From M1-B18 sp048264125 (GTDB taxonomy: Bacteria; Bacillota; Clostridia; Peptostreptococcales; Natronincolaceae): DNA of 64,000 nt. The notes below the pieces were generated by a model. It ran no database searches. It was not told the origin of the DNA and worked only from the letters and a program-made list of their open reading frames with translations. This document shows positions 7,275-15,063 of this stretch, piece by piece. A program made the position numbers and the translations under genes. Within the stretch, counting starts at the first letter, position 1. Each line of letters begins with the position of its first letter. The stretch is taken from NCBI GenBank assembly GCA_048264125.1, contig JBLXDM010000002.1, positions 124,001 to 188,000 of the forward strand. Direction: 5' to 3'.

Positions 7275-8300
7275 TCAGCCCTTACCAAATGAACAATTTG
7301 GAAAGGTACAAACATCACATTTTCTGCAGAGCCCACCATTTGCCAGCGCAATGATATCCGCCTTGGTAACCCTGATTCCTGCTGCCAATCTGGGATAAAT
7401 GATGTCCAGCACGGTTATTTTGGAATACATACCACAGGCAGGTATACCAATTACAGCTGTTTCATTTATATATCCCAGCATGAACATTGCTCCCGGCAGC
7501 ACCGGCGAGCCATACTTCACTACATCTGCTATTGACCTAATTGCCTTTGGCGTAACATCGTCGGCGTCCACCGACATCCCGCCTGAAACCATTATTATAT
7601 CGCAGCCACCGTCATACGCCCTTTGTATTTCCTCTTTAATAAACTCCTCGTCGTCGGGTGCAAAGCTTACCTGAATTACGCTGCCCCCTAGCTTCTCTAC
7701 CTTTTGCCTTAGCACCGGCTCAAAGGCATCCTTAATAATTCCCTTATATACCTCAGTTCCGGTTATAATGATTCCTGATTTGATGGGCTTAAAGGGCATT
7801 ATCTTTAAGACCTTCCCTTCCCGCTCCCCTATCTCCTCAACAGCATCCAATACCTCCTGCTTAACCGTCAAGGGTGTAACCTTTGTACCTGCTACTATTT
7901 CACCCTTTTTTACTATCGAAAAGCTTGAAAGCGTAGCTGCTGTAACATCATCAATGCTATTGATATCATATAATGCCTTCAGGTTTATCTGTAATAGCCC
8001 CTCGGCCTTTGCAATCAAGTTTACCCTGCTTTCGTAGGGCTCTGTAATTTCTATGTTCTCACCTGCCAAAACCTTGCCCAATAGTCTTGCTGCATCATCC
8101 TCATGCACATCATCAGGGTCCATATTCAGCACATGAATATGGTTTTTGCCAAGGCCCCTCAGCCTGTCCAAATCCTCCTGTCGAATAATATGACCCTTGG
8201 AGAAGGCCCTGCCTTTTTTTTCGCCGGGGATTATTTCCGTTATATCATGGCATATCACCATTCCTATTGCTTCCTCCAGCCTTACCTTTTTTGTTTTCAT
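7275..8300 (-). CDS. Molybdopterin-binding protein, MoeA/MogA-like
   Basis: The 341-residue protein carries the MoaB/MogA molybdopterin-binding fold in its second half: GIIITGTEVYKG, DIIMVSGGMSVDADDVTPKAI, GAMFMLGYI and VIGIPACGMYSKITVLDIIYPRLAAG. The N-terminal half (MICHDITEIIPGEKKGRAFSKGHII) is like MoeA domain I. The C terminus ends in a cysteine cluster, CRKCDVCTFPNCSFGKG, absent from ordinary MoeA, which could bind metal. This family is common next to yqeB and Mo hydroxylases and probably handles Mo cofactor insertion or modification. AAGGAAG precedes the start. First gene of the four-gene operon. Confidence 0.85.
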   Translation of the reverse strand: MKTKKVRLEEAIGMVICHDITEIIPGEKKGRAFSKGHIIRQEDLDRLRGLGKNHIHVLNMDPDDVHEDDAARLLGKVLAGENIEITEPYESRVNLIAKAEGLLQINLKALYDINSIDDVTAATLSSFSIVKKGEIVAGTKVTPLTVKQEVLDAVEEIGEREGKVLKIMPFKPIKSGIIITGTEVYKGIIKDAFEPVLRQKVEKLGGSVIQVSFAPDDEEFIKEEIQRAYDGGCDIIMVSGGMSVDADDVTPKAIRSIADVVKYGSPVLPGAMFMLGYINETAVIGIPACGMYSKITVLDIIYPRLAAGIRVTKADIIALANGGLCRKCDVCTFPNCSFGKG

Positions 8301-8435
8301 ATTAATCTTCCTTATCTATGAATTTAATAAAAGAGCAAATACCCATAGGGTTGGCTATTCTTTTTTAAATGTCAACCCCATGATATAGCTCTCTATATAA
8401 CTAGCTTTCATATATTATACTACATATTGTCCTAT

Positions 8436-9623
8436 TTAAAATACATCTTTGTTTTTTAATTCTGTTATTTCTTCGTTAGAAAGCTGCAGCAGCTCCTTTA
8501 GTATTTCTTCCGTATGCTGTCCCAGCACCGGTGCAGGTTTCCTTACACTGCCCTGAGTTTCACTCATCTTAATTGGCACCCCTGCCATTTTAAGCTTTCC
8601 TGCAATAGGATGCTCTATCTCCACCACCATCTCCCTAGCCTTTACCTGTGGATCCTCAAGCACCTTGTCTATTGAATTAATCGGGCCATTGGGCACTCCG
8701 GCATTGTCTAAAATATACTGCCATTCTGCAGTGGTTTTAGTATTTATAGCCTCACCCAGCATCGGGCGCAGCTCCTCATAATTCTGATTTCTCAATGGAT
8801 TTGATTTAAATCTCTCATCAGCAATCCAGTCTTTTTTGTCGATGACATCACATAGCTTTGCCCATAACGCATCGTTTCCGGCAGCAATCATGATTTCACC
8901 ATCCAGTGTATCAAAGGTCTCAAATGGAACGATTGATGCATGTCGGTTTCCTGCCGGCTGCGGCACTTCACCGGTAACCACATATCTTGTTATGGCATTT
9001 TCCAATATTGCCAGCTGACAATCCAGCATTGCCACATCCACCTTCTGCCCCATGCCTGTCACATTTCTATAATTCAAGGCTGCTAATACGCCAATTGCTC
9101 CAAATAAACCGGCGGTTATATCCCCGATTGACGGTCCTACTCTTGTTGGCTTTCCGTTTTTCTCTCCTGTAATGCTCATGATTCCACCCATGGCCTGTAC
9201 GACTGCATCGTAGGCAGCCCTCTGGCTATAGGGGCCGGTATGTCCAAAGCCTGAGCATGCGGCATATATAATGCCCGGATTGATTTTTTTAAGCTCTTCG
9301 TAGCCTAAACCTAGCTTTTCCATAGTTCCGGGCCTGAAGTTTTCGATTACGATATCCACCTTTTTAACCATTTCAATCAAAAGGGACTTGGCTTCGGGAT
9401 TTTTCAGGTTTAAGGTCATACTTCTTTTATTTCTATTTAAGCTCATGAAGTATGCGCTTTCATCTTTTATATATGGTCCAAACTGTCTGGAATCATCCCC
9501 AATACCAGGCATCTCTACTTTGATAACATCTGCACCCATATCCGCCATAAGCATTGTTGCATAGGGTCCCGCTAAAACCCTCGTTAAGTCTAAAACCTTG
9601 ATTCCTTCTAAGGCCTGCTTCAT
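8436..9623 (-). CDS. Class III CoA-transferase (CaiB/BaiF family)
   Basis: From the ATG at 9623 this protein has 395 residues. It starts LEGIKVLDLTRVLAGPYATML, then DMGADVIKVE, FMSLNRNKRSM, VIENFRPGTMEKLGLGY and GQKVDVAMLDCQL, the standard family III CoA-transferase pattern, close in length to formyl-CoA and carnitine CoA-transferases. These enzymes move CoA between carboxylic acids. I place the start at 9623 (AGTGGAGGGGTTTAAA upstream); a longer frame to 9677 would only add residues made by a tandem 12-base repeat. It lies at the end of the oxamate cluster, 287 bases after the cyclase gene, so it may activate an acid from that pathway. Substrate unknown. Confidence 0.88.
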   Translation of the reverse strand: MKQALEGIKVLDLTRVLAGPYATMLMADMGADVIKVEMPGIGDDSRQFGPYIKDESAYFMSLNRNKRSMTLNLKNPEAKSLLIEMVKKVDIVIENFRPGTMEKLGLGYEELKKINPGIIYAACSGFGHTGPYSQRAAYDAVVQAMGGIMSITGEKNGKPTRVGPSIGDITAGLFGAIGVLAALNYRNVTGMGQKVDVAMLDCQLAILENAITRYVVTGEVPQPAGNRHASIVPFETFDTLDGEIMIAAGNDALWAKLCDVIDKKDWIADERFKSNPLRNQNYEELRPMLGEAINTKTTAEWQYILDNAGVPNGPINSIDKVLEDPQVKAREMVVEIEHPIAGKLKMAGVPIKMSETQGSVRKPAPVLGQHTEEILKELLQLSNEEITELKNKDVF

Positions 9624-9641
9624 TTTAAACCCCTCCACTTT

Positions 9642-9665
9642 TTTGTAGACTCTTTTGTAGACTCT
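9642..9665. repeat. Tandem duplication of a 12-base unit
   Basis: TTTTGTAGACTC occurs twice in direct succession just upstream of the CoA-transferase ribosome binding site. Being a multiple of three it leaves a longer frame open, which explains a misleading alternative start at 9677. Confidence 0.6.
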
Positions 9666-9689
9666 TTGTGTATCCATCTAATATATAGC

Positions 9690-9838
9690 TTCATCCTGAG
9701 CTTGGCGAAGGAGCCTCTTATACTCCCCTATTACTTAAGCTGTAAAATCAGCATATTTTAGCCAGCTGAAGCTGAAAGCATGCGCTTTACTTACCGTATA
9801 CCTTTGATCAATAACAAGCTTTTTCGCTATGCTCAGGC
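9690..9838. repeat. Imperfect long inverted repeat in the gap between cyclase and CoA-transferase genes
   Basis: CCTGAGCTTGGCGAAGGAG near 9692 is matched in reverse complement near 9822-9838 (about 14 of 19 positions). The 287-base gap is otherwise non-coding. It resembles small dispersed intergenic repeats; no other copy was noticed in the window. Confidence 0.35.
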
Positions 9839-9879
9839 TGTAGTAATCAAATATTTCTATAGAAAATAAATGCAAATTT

Positions 9880-9899
9880 GCCCGCCCTGTCGGGCGGGC
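9880..9899. terminator. GC-rich hairpin after the cyclase gene
   Basis: GCCCGCCC pairs perfectly with GGGCGGGC around a four-base loop, 12 bases downstream of the cyclase stop codon. The T tract on the minus strand is weak, so termination may be partial and allow some read-through to the CoA-transferase gene. Confidence 0.55.
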
Positions 9900-9910
9900 T
9901 ATTGGTTTAT

Positions 9911-10702
9911 TTATTTTTCATCATAAGCAACGATTCTACAGATACTGGACTCGCCACCTTGGAACTTCCATGGGTAGCAGCCGACTATTAAACGTCTATT
10001 TAATACCTTGTCGATTTCTCCGCCGACATTTTCAGCATGGATTATTTCGTGAGGCTTCGGGAATACCTTTATATGCATGGCTTGATAAACCTCAGGCCAT
10101 GGATATATTTCATCCAGACCCTTACCATATTTTTGCTTCATGTACTCGTCGCAACGCTTAGCCTCCATTGGCTCCCAATCACGGATCTTAGTATTCATTG
10201 GGTGGTCTGCAGAGCCGCAGTCAACACCGATCCACTTAATTTCCATTTCCTTAACCCAATCAACAAATTCCATTGATGGACCAGGATGTCTAAGCATGTA
10301 TCTTCTTTCATCTGCCTCCGGCTGGTCCCATCCATATTTATGGTATCCGGTGTTGATGATAAGTATGTCACCCTTTTTAACCTCTACTCTGTCCATAATG
10401 TCCTGAGGTGTATATATACTGAAATCTTCAGATATGTCGGAAAGGTCAACTACAACCCCAGGTCCAATCAGCTTATCCAACGGCAGAGAGGCTATGTCTC
10501 TTCCTGCAGTATCAAAGTGAAGCGGCCCATCTAAATGTGTTCCTACATGGTTTGAGGTGGTTATTAATTGTCCGTTTGCACCATTAGGCGATAGTCTTTT
10601 AAAAAATTTGATTTGTAATGGTTCATAGGTAGGCCATGGTGGTGTTAAATGGCTAAGATTTTGTGTTAAGTCATACATCTTTACATTTTTCCAGAATTCC
10701 AT
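9911..10702 (-). CDS. Cyclase-family metal-dependent hydrolase
   Basis: A 263-residue protein with the metal-binding signature HVGTHLDGPLHF (residues 52-63) of the cyclase/kynurenine formamidase/isatin hydrolase superfamily. Further conserved blocks are GDILIINTGYHKYG and the HPG motif before GVDCGSADHP. Such enzymes hydrolyse amides or cyclic imides with Mn or Zn. The gene follows allG in the same direction with a 53-base gap and an AAGGAGG site, so it is probably part of the ureide/oxamate operon and may open or deamidate a pathway intermediate. The exact substrate cannot be read; kynurenine is unlikely in this setting. Confidence 0.85.
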   Translation of the reverse strand: MEFWKNVKMYDLTQNLSHLTPPWPTYEPLQIKFFKRLSPNGANGQLITTSNHVGTHLDGPLHFDTAGRDIASLPLDKLIGPGVVVDLSDISEDFSIYTPQDIMDRVEVKKGDILIINTGYHKYGWDQPEADERRYMLRHPGPSMEFVDWVKEMEIKWIGVDCGSADHPMNTKIRDWEPMEAKRCDEYMKQKYGKGLDEIYPWPEVYQAMHIKVFPKPHEIIHAENVGGEIDKVLNRRLIVGCYPWKFQGGESSICRIVAYDEK

Positions 10703-10755
10703 TTTAAATTCCTCCTTATAATTATATCTATATATTATTTATCTATATAGCTACC

Positions 10756-12021
10756 TTATTCAATTAGACCCTTTTCCTCCATCAGCCCTACAAAGGCCTC
10801 CAGAGCGTCCTCGAAGCACTTCATCGGCGGTCTTACAAGACCAGCACCTACCTGACCAACCCCCGGCTCCCTATGGGCAATGCCTGTATTGATAATAGGA
10901 AGTATTGTGGTCTCCACAACCTTCATGATATCGATGCCGGTAGCCGTTCCTCTAAAGTTTAGCACAGGAATTTTGTAGGTGTTGTTTTCCGTCTCGGTAA
11001 TTTCATACATGGATTTTGAGTAGTTGATGGCATCCTGCGGTGTACCGCCGACGAATTGAACGATGGCAGGTGCTGCCGCCATAGCGAAGCCACCAATACC
11101 GGTGGTTTCGGTAATAACACTGTCTCCGATATCGGGGTTTGCATCCTCTGCACTGAAGCCGGGGAAGAACAAGCCATCTATAATTTCTGCCGGAGCAGTA
11201 AACCAACGGTCTCCTAATCCCGAGACTCTTATGCCAAATTCCGTTCCATTTCTTGCCATTGTATATACGATGGTACTGTATTCAATTCCTGCAGCCGGCT
11301 GTAGCGTTGACTTGCAGGCTGGCATTGTCAGGTTCAGGAAAAAGTGGTCATTGCTGTTCATAAACCTTAGAACCTCTACCTTGTCCTCGTTGCTGAAGCT
11401 GGTTTGGACGATATATGGGGCCATTTCTCTGATTAATAGAGAAGTTCCTGCCTTATTTCTATTGTGGCCCTCATCACCCATCATAACAACCTGAGCGATC
11501 ATAGTCTTTAAATCTATAGGACCCTTAAGCTCTAAGGCTTCCTTAAGAACAGGGCCCAGAACCTTTTCCATCCACTTTAATCTATTAATAACCTCCTCAG
11601 AGTAGGCTCCATATCTTAAAACCTTACCCAAGCCTTCGTTTAGGGTACAATAGGCATGGTTTCCGAAGGTGGTATTTTGAATAATCCAAACAGGCATTGA
11701 TGCAGTTACAACCCCTGCCATAGGCCCTACGGCATCGTGATGGTGGCATGGATCAAACTGTATTTCACCCGATTGTACTAATGCAATTGCCTCCTCCTCG
11801 TTGGCTGCAAGGCCTTCATATATTAAGCCGCCTATTACAGCCCCTCTTAAGGGTCCGCTCATTTTATCCCAGGCTATTGGTGGACCTGCATGTAAAATTG
11901 TTTTTTTATTCATACCGGGTATTACCTCTCCGGCTATTCCTATACCCACAAGGGTTGGCTGCGCGCTAAGAATTCTGCTTAGGGCTTCTTTATTAGCATT
12001 TTGAATTCTTTCCTGAAGCAT
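10756..12021 (-). CDS. allG: DUF1116 protein, AllG (YlbE) subunit of oxamate carbamoyltransferase
   Basis: The 421-residue chain matches E. coli YlbE/AllG in length and blocks: ILHAGPPIAWDKMSGPLRGAVIGGLIYEG, FDPCHHHDAVGPMAGVVTASMPVWI and the GNHAYCTLNEGLGKVLRYGA stretch. YlbE is one of three proteins (AllF, AllG, AllH) reported to form the oxamate carbamoyltransferase that ends anaerobic allantoin breakdown, turning oxalurate into oxamate and carbamoyl phosphate. All three partners lie here in one direction. The upstream gap (12022-12152) carries a short repeat element. Role inferred by homology. Confidence 0.9.
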   Translation of the reverse strand: MLQERIQNANKEALSRILSAQPTLVGIGIAGEVIPGMNKKTILHAGPPIAWDKMSGPLRGAVIGGLIYEGLAANEEEAIALVQSGEIQFDPCHHHDAVGPMAGVVTASMPVWIIQNTTFGNHAYCTLNEGLGKVLRYGAYSEEVINRLKWMEKVLGPVLKEALELKGPIDLKTMIAQVVMMGDEGHNRNKAGTSLLIREMAPYIVQTSFSNEDKVEVLRFMNSNDHFFLNLTMPACKSTLQPAAGIEYSTIVYTMARNGTEFGIRVSGLGDRWFTAPAEIIDGLFFPGFSAEDANPDIGDSVITETTGIGGFAMAAAPAIVQFVGGTPQDAINYSKSMYEITETENNTYKIPVLNFRGTATGIDIMKVVETTILPIINTGIAHREPGVGQVGAGLVRPPMKCFEDALEAFVGLMEEKGLIE

Positions 12022-12065
12022 AAAATCATCTCCTTATTTAATTTCTTCTTTCTAAGTTATCTATT

Positions 12066-12153
12066 GAGGAAATAGTATAATCCCGTGGAGCACTAAGAAG
12101 GAAACTTTCTACTTTGTATAAACCTACCACTGATTTTATTATACAATTTCCTC
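12066..12153. mobile_element. Short MITE-like repeat, deletion derivative (copy C)
   Basis: An 88-base element with 16-base terminal inverted repeats (GAGGAAATAGTATAAT and ATTATACAATTTCCTC, one mismatch). Its interior matches only the right half of the copies at 45867-46042 and 55313-55488, including the blocks CCCGTGGAGCACTAAG and CTTTGTATAAACCT. It appears to have lost the left half. It sits between allG and the fdrA tail gene inside the cluster. Confidence 0.65.
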
Positions 12154-12326
12154 TATTTTTTAAGCTTTGCCAATAAAGCCGCCATTCTTTTATTACCCCC
12201 AGCTGGCGGTCTCCAATCAACATGAAGGACCTTTATCTCCTGAGATTTTAAATCTTCAGCAAAGGATTTTAGTCCCATATTGATTACCTTCAGTTCCTTA
12301 TTAAAAAGCTGGTTAATATTAGACAT
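12153..12326 (-). CDS. Detached C-terminal domain of FdrA/AllF
   Basis: A 57-residue protein starting at the ATG at 12326, which has GGGGAG seven bases upstream. Its sequence (LKVINMGLKSFAEDL and HVDWRPPAGGNKRMAALLAKL) matches what I recall of the last 50 or so residues of the roughly 555-residue E. coli FdrA, namely the VINIGLRSFALEL and W-P-AGGNKKLARLLERL region. The main fdrA gene just upstream ends at 519 residues without it. The domain is therefore encoded separately, 16 bases after the fdrA stop, and should rejoin the complex. A repeat element begins exactly at its stop codon. Confidence 0.78.
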   Translation of the reverse strand: MSNINQLFNKELKVINMGLKSFAEDLKSQEIKVLHVDWRPPAGGNKRMAALLAKLKK

Positions 12327-12342
12327 ATCATCACTCCCCAAT

Positions 12343-13902
12343 CTATTCAGAAGCAGCCTTTAAAAGCTCTTCGGTTAATTTTACCGCCTGTGCATTTGAT
12401 GGCATTAGAATGACACCAGCTTCTCTAAGCTTGTCCTCCTGCTGCTTTAGGCCCTGTGGGTCCTTGTCGGTTCCGCATACATAACCAACAAAAATAACCT
12501 CCTTACCCTTCGATGCCATTTTTTCCTTGGCCTTTAATATATATGACAGCATTTCACCGGCGGGGTCACTATTGGCACCGTAGCCCAAAACAAAATCCAT
12601 AAGCACCACTGCTAATCCCTCGTCATCGGCTTCCTTTACCAGTCTTTCCTGTCTCATGGTGGGGTCAATCATCGGGTGGGCTCTGCCTACCGTAAATTCG
12701 TCGTCCCCTAAATCCACGCAGGTATGCTGCTTGCTTACAAATACATTTTCCAGCTTATATTGAGGCTCTAACGGTATGTTTGAGTAGATCCCACCTATTT
12801 TTGCCGTCAATAGCTTCATTGCTTCGTCACACAGAGTACCGCCGGTATAAATACCTCTTAGGTATTTTTGTCCCTTCTTTAGCCTTTTAGCTTCACGGGC
12901 AGCTATTTCCTTTATACTGGCTTCATCCTCTCCAAATTTTACTGTTTCAGAAGCTGTTGCTTTCCTGGATAGTGCCGCTGCCTTTTGGGCTGTATCCTCC
13001 AGATTTATCCCCGGTATTCCTCCGTACTGCTTAATTACCTCAGGATTTCCGCCTATAAAGTTAACCACGAAGGGCTTGCCTGCATCCTTTACTACTGCCA
13101 GAACCCTTTCGGCTATTTCAGCAGCCGGCGGCTTAGAAATTAGGACGATAACCTCCGTATTAGGGTCCTTGGCAAGGGCCTTAATGCCTTCAATCATCAT
13201 TATGCCACCTATTTCCTTGCTTAAATCTCTACCACCCGTGCCTATAACCTGTGAAACCCCTGCCCCAAGTTTATCGATTAAAACCGTAACCTCTTGGGTT
13301 CCTGTTCCCGAAGCACCTACAACGCCTATGTTACCTTTCTTCACTACATTAGCAAAGGCAAGGGGCACATTATTTATAATGGCAGTACCGCAGTCCGGCC
13401 CCATCATCAACAAGCCCTTTTCTCTGGCTAACTCCTTAAGCGCCTTTTCTTCTTCTATTTTTACATTATCACTGAATAAAAGAACATGCATATTGCTATT
13501 CAAGGCCTTCTTAACCTCGTCATAGGCATATTGACCCGGTAATGAAATAATAACAAAATTAGAGTCCTGAGCAAATTTTACCGCTGAATCGAAGGTGGGT
13601 GGAATGTACTCATCACCATCGGAATCCTTTTTCTGATTTAGCAGCTCATCGACTCTTATCGCTATTTCATTTATGATATCCTCAGTGTCCGACAACACAG
13701 TTATAAAAAAGTCATTGGGCCCCAGTTGATTTATCTCATCATTGGCAAGTCCGAGATTTTGAGCCAGCTCCTTATTTAAATCAGTTCCCATGCCCACTAA
13801 AACCTCATTAACCCCCTCCAGCTTTTTAACCTCCTTGCTGATGAGCATCAGTGTCACAGAATCATAATAGGTATTTTTTCGTACCCTTACGCTTAAACTC
13901 AT
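12343..13902 (-). CDS. fdrA: FdrA family, AllF subunit of oxamate carbamoyltransferase
   Basis: This 519-residue protein has an N-terminal ACT-like region (VRVRKNTYYDSVTLMLISKEV), then two succinyl-CoA-synthetase-like modules. These include MGPDCGTAIINNVPLAFANV (about 167-186), the nucleotide-type loop GASGTGTQEV (196-205), GTGGRDLSKEIGG, and later GIYTGGTLCDEAM and GRAHPMIDPT. E. coli FdrA (AllF) acts with AllG and AllH as oxamate carbamoyltransferase. It is about 35 residues short at the C terminus because that domain is a separate gene. GGAAGGAG precedes the start. The family name acyl-CoA synthetase is by fold only. Confidence 0.92.
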   Translation of the reverse strand: MSLSVRVRKNTYYDSVTLMLISKEVKKLEGVNEVLVGMGTDLNKELAQNLGLANDEINQLGPNDFFITVLSDTEDIINEIAIRVDELLNQKKDSDGDEYIPPTFDSAVKFAQDSNFVIISLPGQYAYDEVKKALNSNMHVLLFSDNVKIEEEKALKELAREKGLLMMGPDCGTAIINNVPLAFANVVKKGNIGVVGASGTGTQEVTVLIDKLGAGVSQVIGTGGRDLSKEIGGIMMIEGIKALAKDPNTEVIVLISKPPAAEIAERVLAVVKDAGKPFVVNFIGGNPEVIKQYGGIPGINLEDTAQKAAALSRKATASETVKFGEDEASIKEIAAREAKRLKKGQKYLRGIYTGGTLCDEAMKLLTAKIGGIYSNIPLEPQYKLENVFVSKQHTCVDLGDDEFTVGRAHPMIDPTMRQERLVKEADDEGLAVVLMDFVLGYGANSDPAGEMLSYILKAKEKMASKGKEVIFVGYVCGTDKDPQGLKQQEDKLREAGVILMPSNAQAVKLTEELLKAASE

Positions 13903-13920
13903 TTGTAAAACTCCTTCCTT

Positions 13921-14853
13921 TTATATACTTAAGATACAGCCTATATAAGCACCAGCAATTAAATCCGAACCGGATGTCTCTCCATTATTAATCACTGACT
14001 GAATCGTATTTTTCAGCCCTTCTTCGCTGGACTCAGAAAAGAGTCCCAGCAGCATCGCCCTAACATTTTCAGATACCTCTCCCTTAGCAGCAAAGGATAG
14101 CATTTCCGAGCTCACCTTAGTCGTTCTGAACTCAGCATCCTCTATGATCCCGCTGTTTAGCCTGTATATCTCCTCCAAGGGTCTTTTATAGCGACTTGCC
14201 ATATATAGCCCAGCTACCATAAAGCCTGTCAGAAAGTCATCAGCAGAGGGGGTTAAGCCCGGGCCAAAGCCTACTATTTGCTTAGAATAGGATCTAACCA
14301 GGTCCAGATTCTTTGCTTTGAAGGCCTCCATAAGCTTGGATATTCTGGGTAGTATAAAGCTGCTGTAATGATTCACGGCAATAATAGCATCATCTTGGAA
14401 ACTACTTGCAAGGCCAGCTCTAAGCGCTTGACAAATAGGCGCTATACCGCTGAATTTTCCATAGCTAATTAAGGTTTTGTATAAAATCTCTAAATTATTC
14501 AGCAGCCGGGGCTCATCTATTCCATCAAAAGTAAATTGGGGCCTGGCATCCCATATTTTAGCCTCCGACAAATCTAAGCTAAAGCTACTTCCGAGGCTTC
14601 TAAGCAGGTTATGTTCAAAAACCATCTCCATGCCTTCCTTTAAGCCTAGGGATTTAATACTCTTTTTCGCTGGGAGGCTAAGGGATATAAATCTAGGGGT
14701 ATTGGGCACGCAGCTGGATATCACCGGTATAAGCAGATCATCCTTTGTGACTATATTACAAACCCTGTTAAAAACCGAATGAACATGGCCGCGAAGCTCA
14801 GCCCTGCTATCCAACAATTTTTTTGTATTAATACACATCTCCAATGCTTTCAT
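13921..14853 (-). CDS. allH: DUF2877 protein, AllH (YlbF) subunit
   Basis: From the ATG at 14853 this is a 310-residue DUF2877 protein. Diagnostic blocks are the N-terminal HSVFNRVCNI, the segment FGPGLTPSADDFLTGFMVA (the family signature) and the C-terminal SGSDLIAGAYIGC. In E. coli the equivalent YlbF is AllH, the third component of oxamate carbamoyltransferase. The start is chosen because AGAAGGGA lies eight bases upstream; longer frames begin with TTG at 14880. It is the first gene of the all cluster, 18 bases before fdrA, transcribed away from the PucR-type regulator promoter region (14854-15063 is non-coding). Confidence 0.88.
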   Translation of the reverse strand: MKALEMCINTKKLLDSRAELRGHVHSVFNRVCNIVTKDDLLIPVISSCVPNTPRFISLSLPAKKSIKSLGLKEGMEMVFEHNLLRSLGSSFSLDLSEAKIWDARPQFTFDGIDEPRLLNNLEILYKTLISYGKFSGIAPICQALRAGLASSFQDDAIIAVNHYSSFILPRISKLMEAFKAKNLDLVRSYSKQIVGFGPGLTPSADDFLTGFMVAGLYMASRYKRPLEEIYRLNSGIIEDAEFRTTKVSSEMLSFAAKGEVSENVRAMLLGLFSESSEEGLKNTIQSVINNGETSGSDLIAGAYIGCILSI

Positions 14854-15063
14854 ATACATATCCCTTCTACCTTCAATCAAGCCGGAATTCCCCTTAAGGA
14901 TTTATTTTTACAGATTATTAATTCTGCAAAATACAGCACTCTTCCTTTATGAGATATCATAAATATACAACCTACTTTTTGTAAAAACTTACTATATCAG
15001 TACCCCTTCGCAGCTAAAATGTAGAGCAAGCTTCAAACAAATTTTATATACAGGAGCTATCTG

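Noticed and set aside
9624..9677. N-terminal extension of the CoA-transferase
   Set aside because: The extra 18 codons come from a tandem 12-base duplication; the strong AGTGGAGGGG site marks the ATG at 9623.
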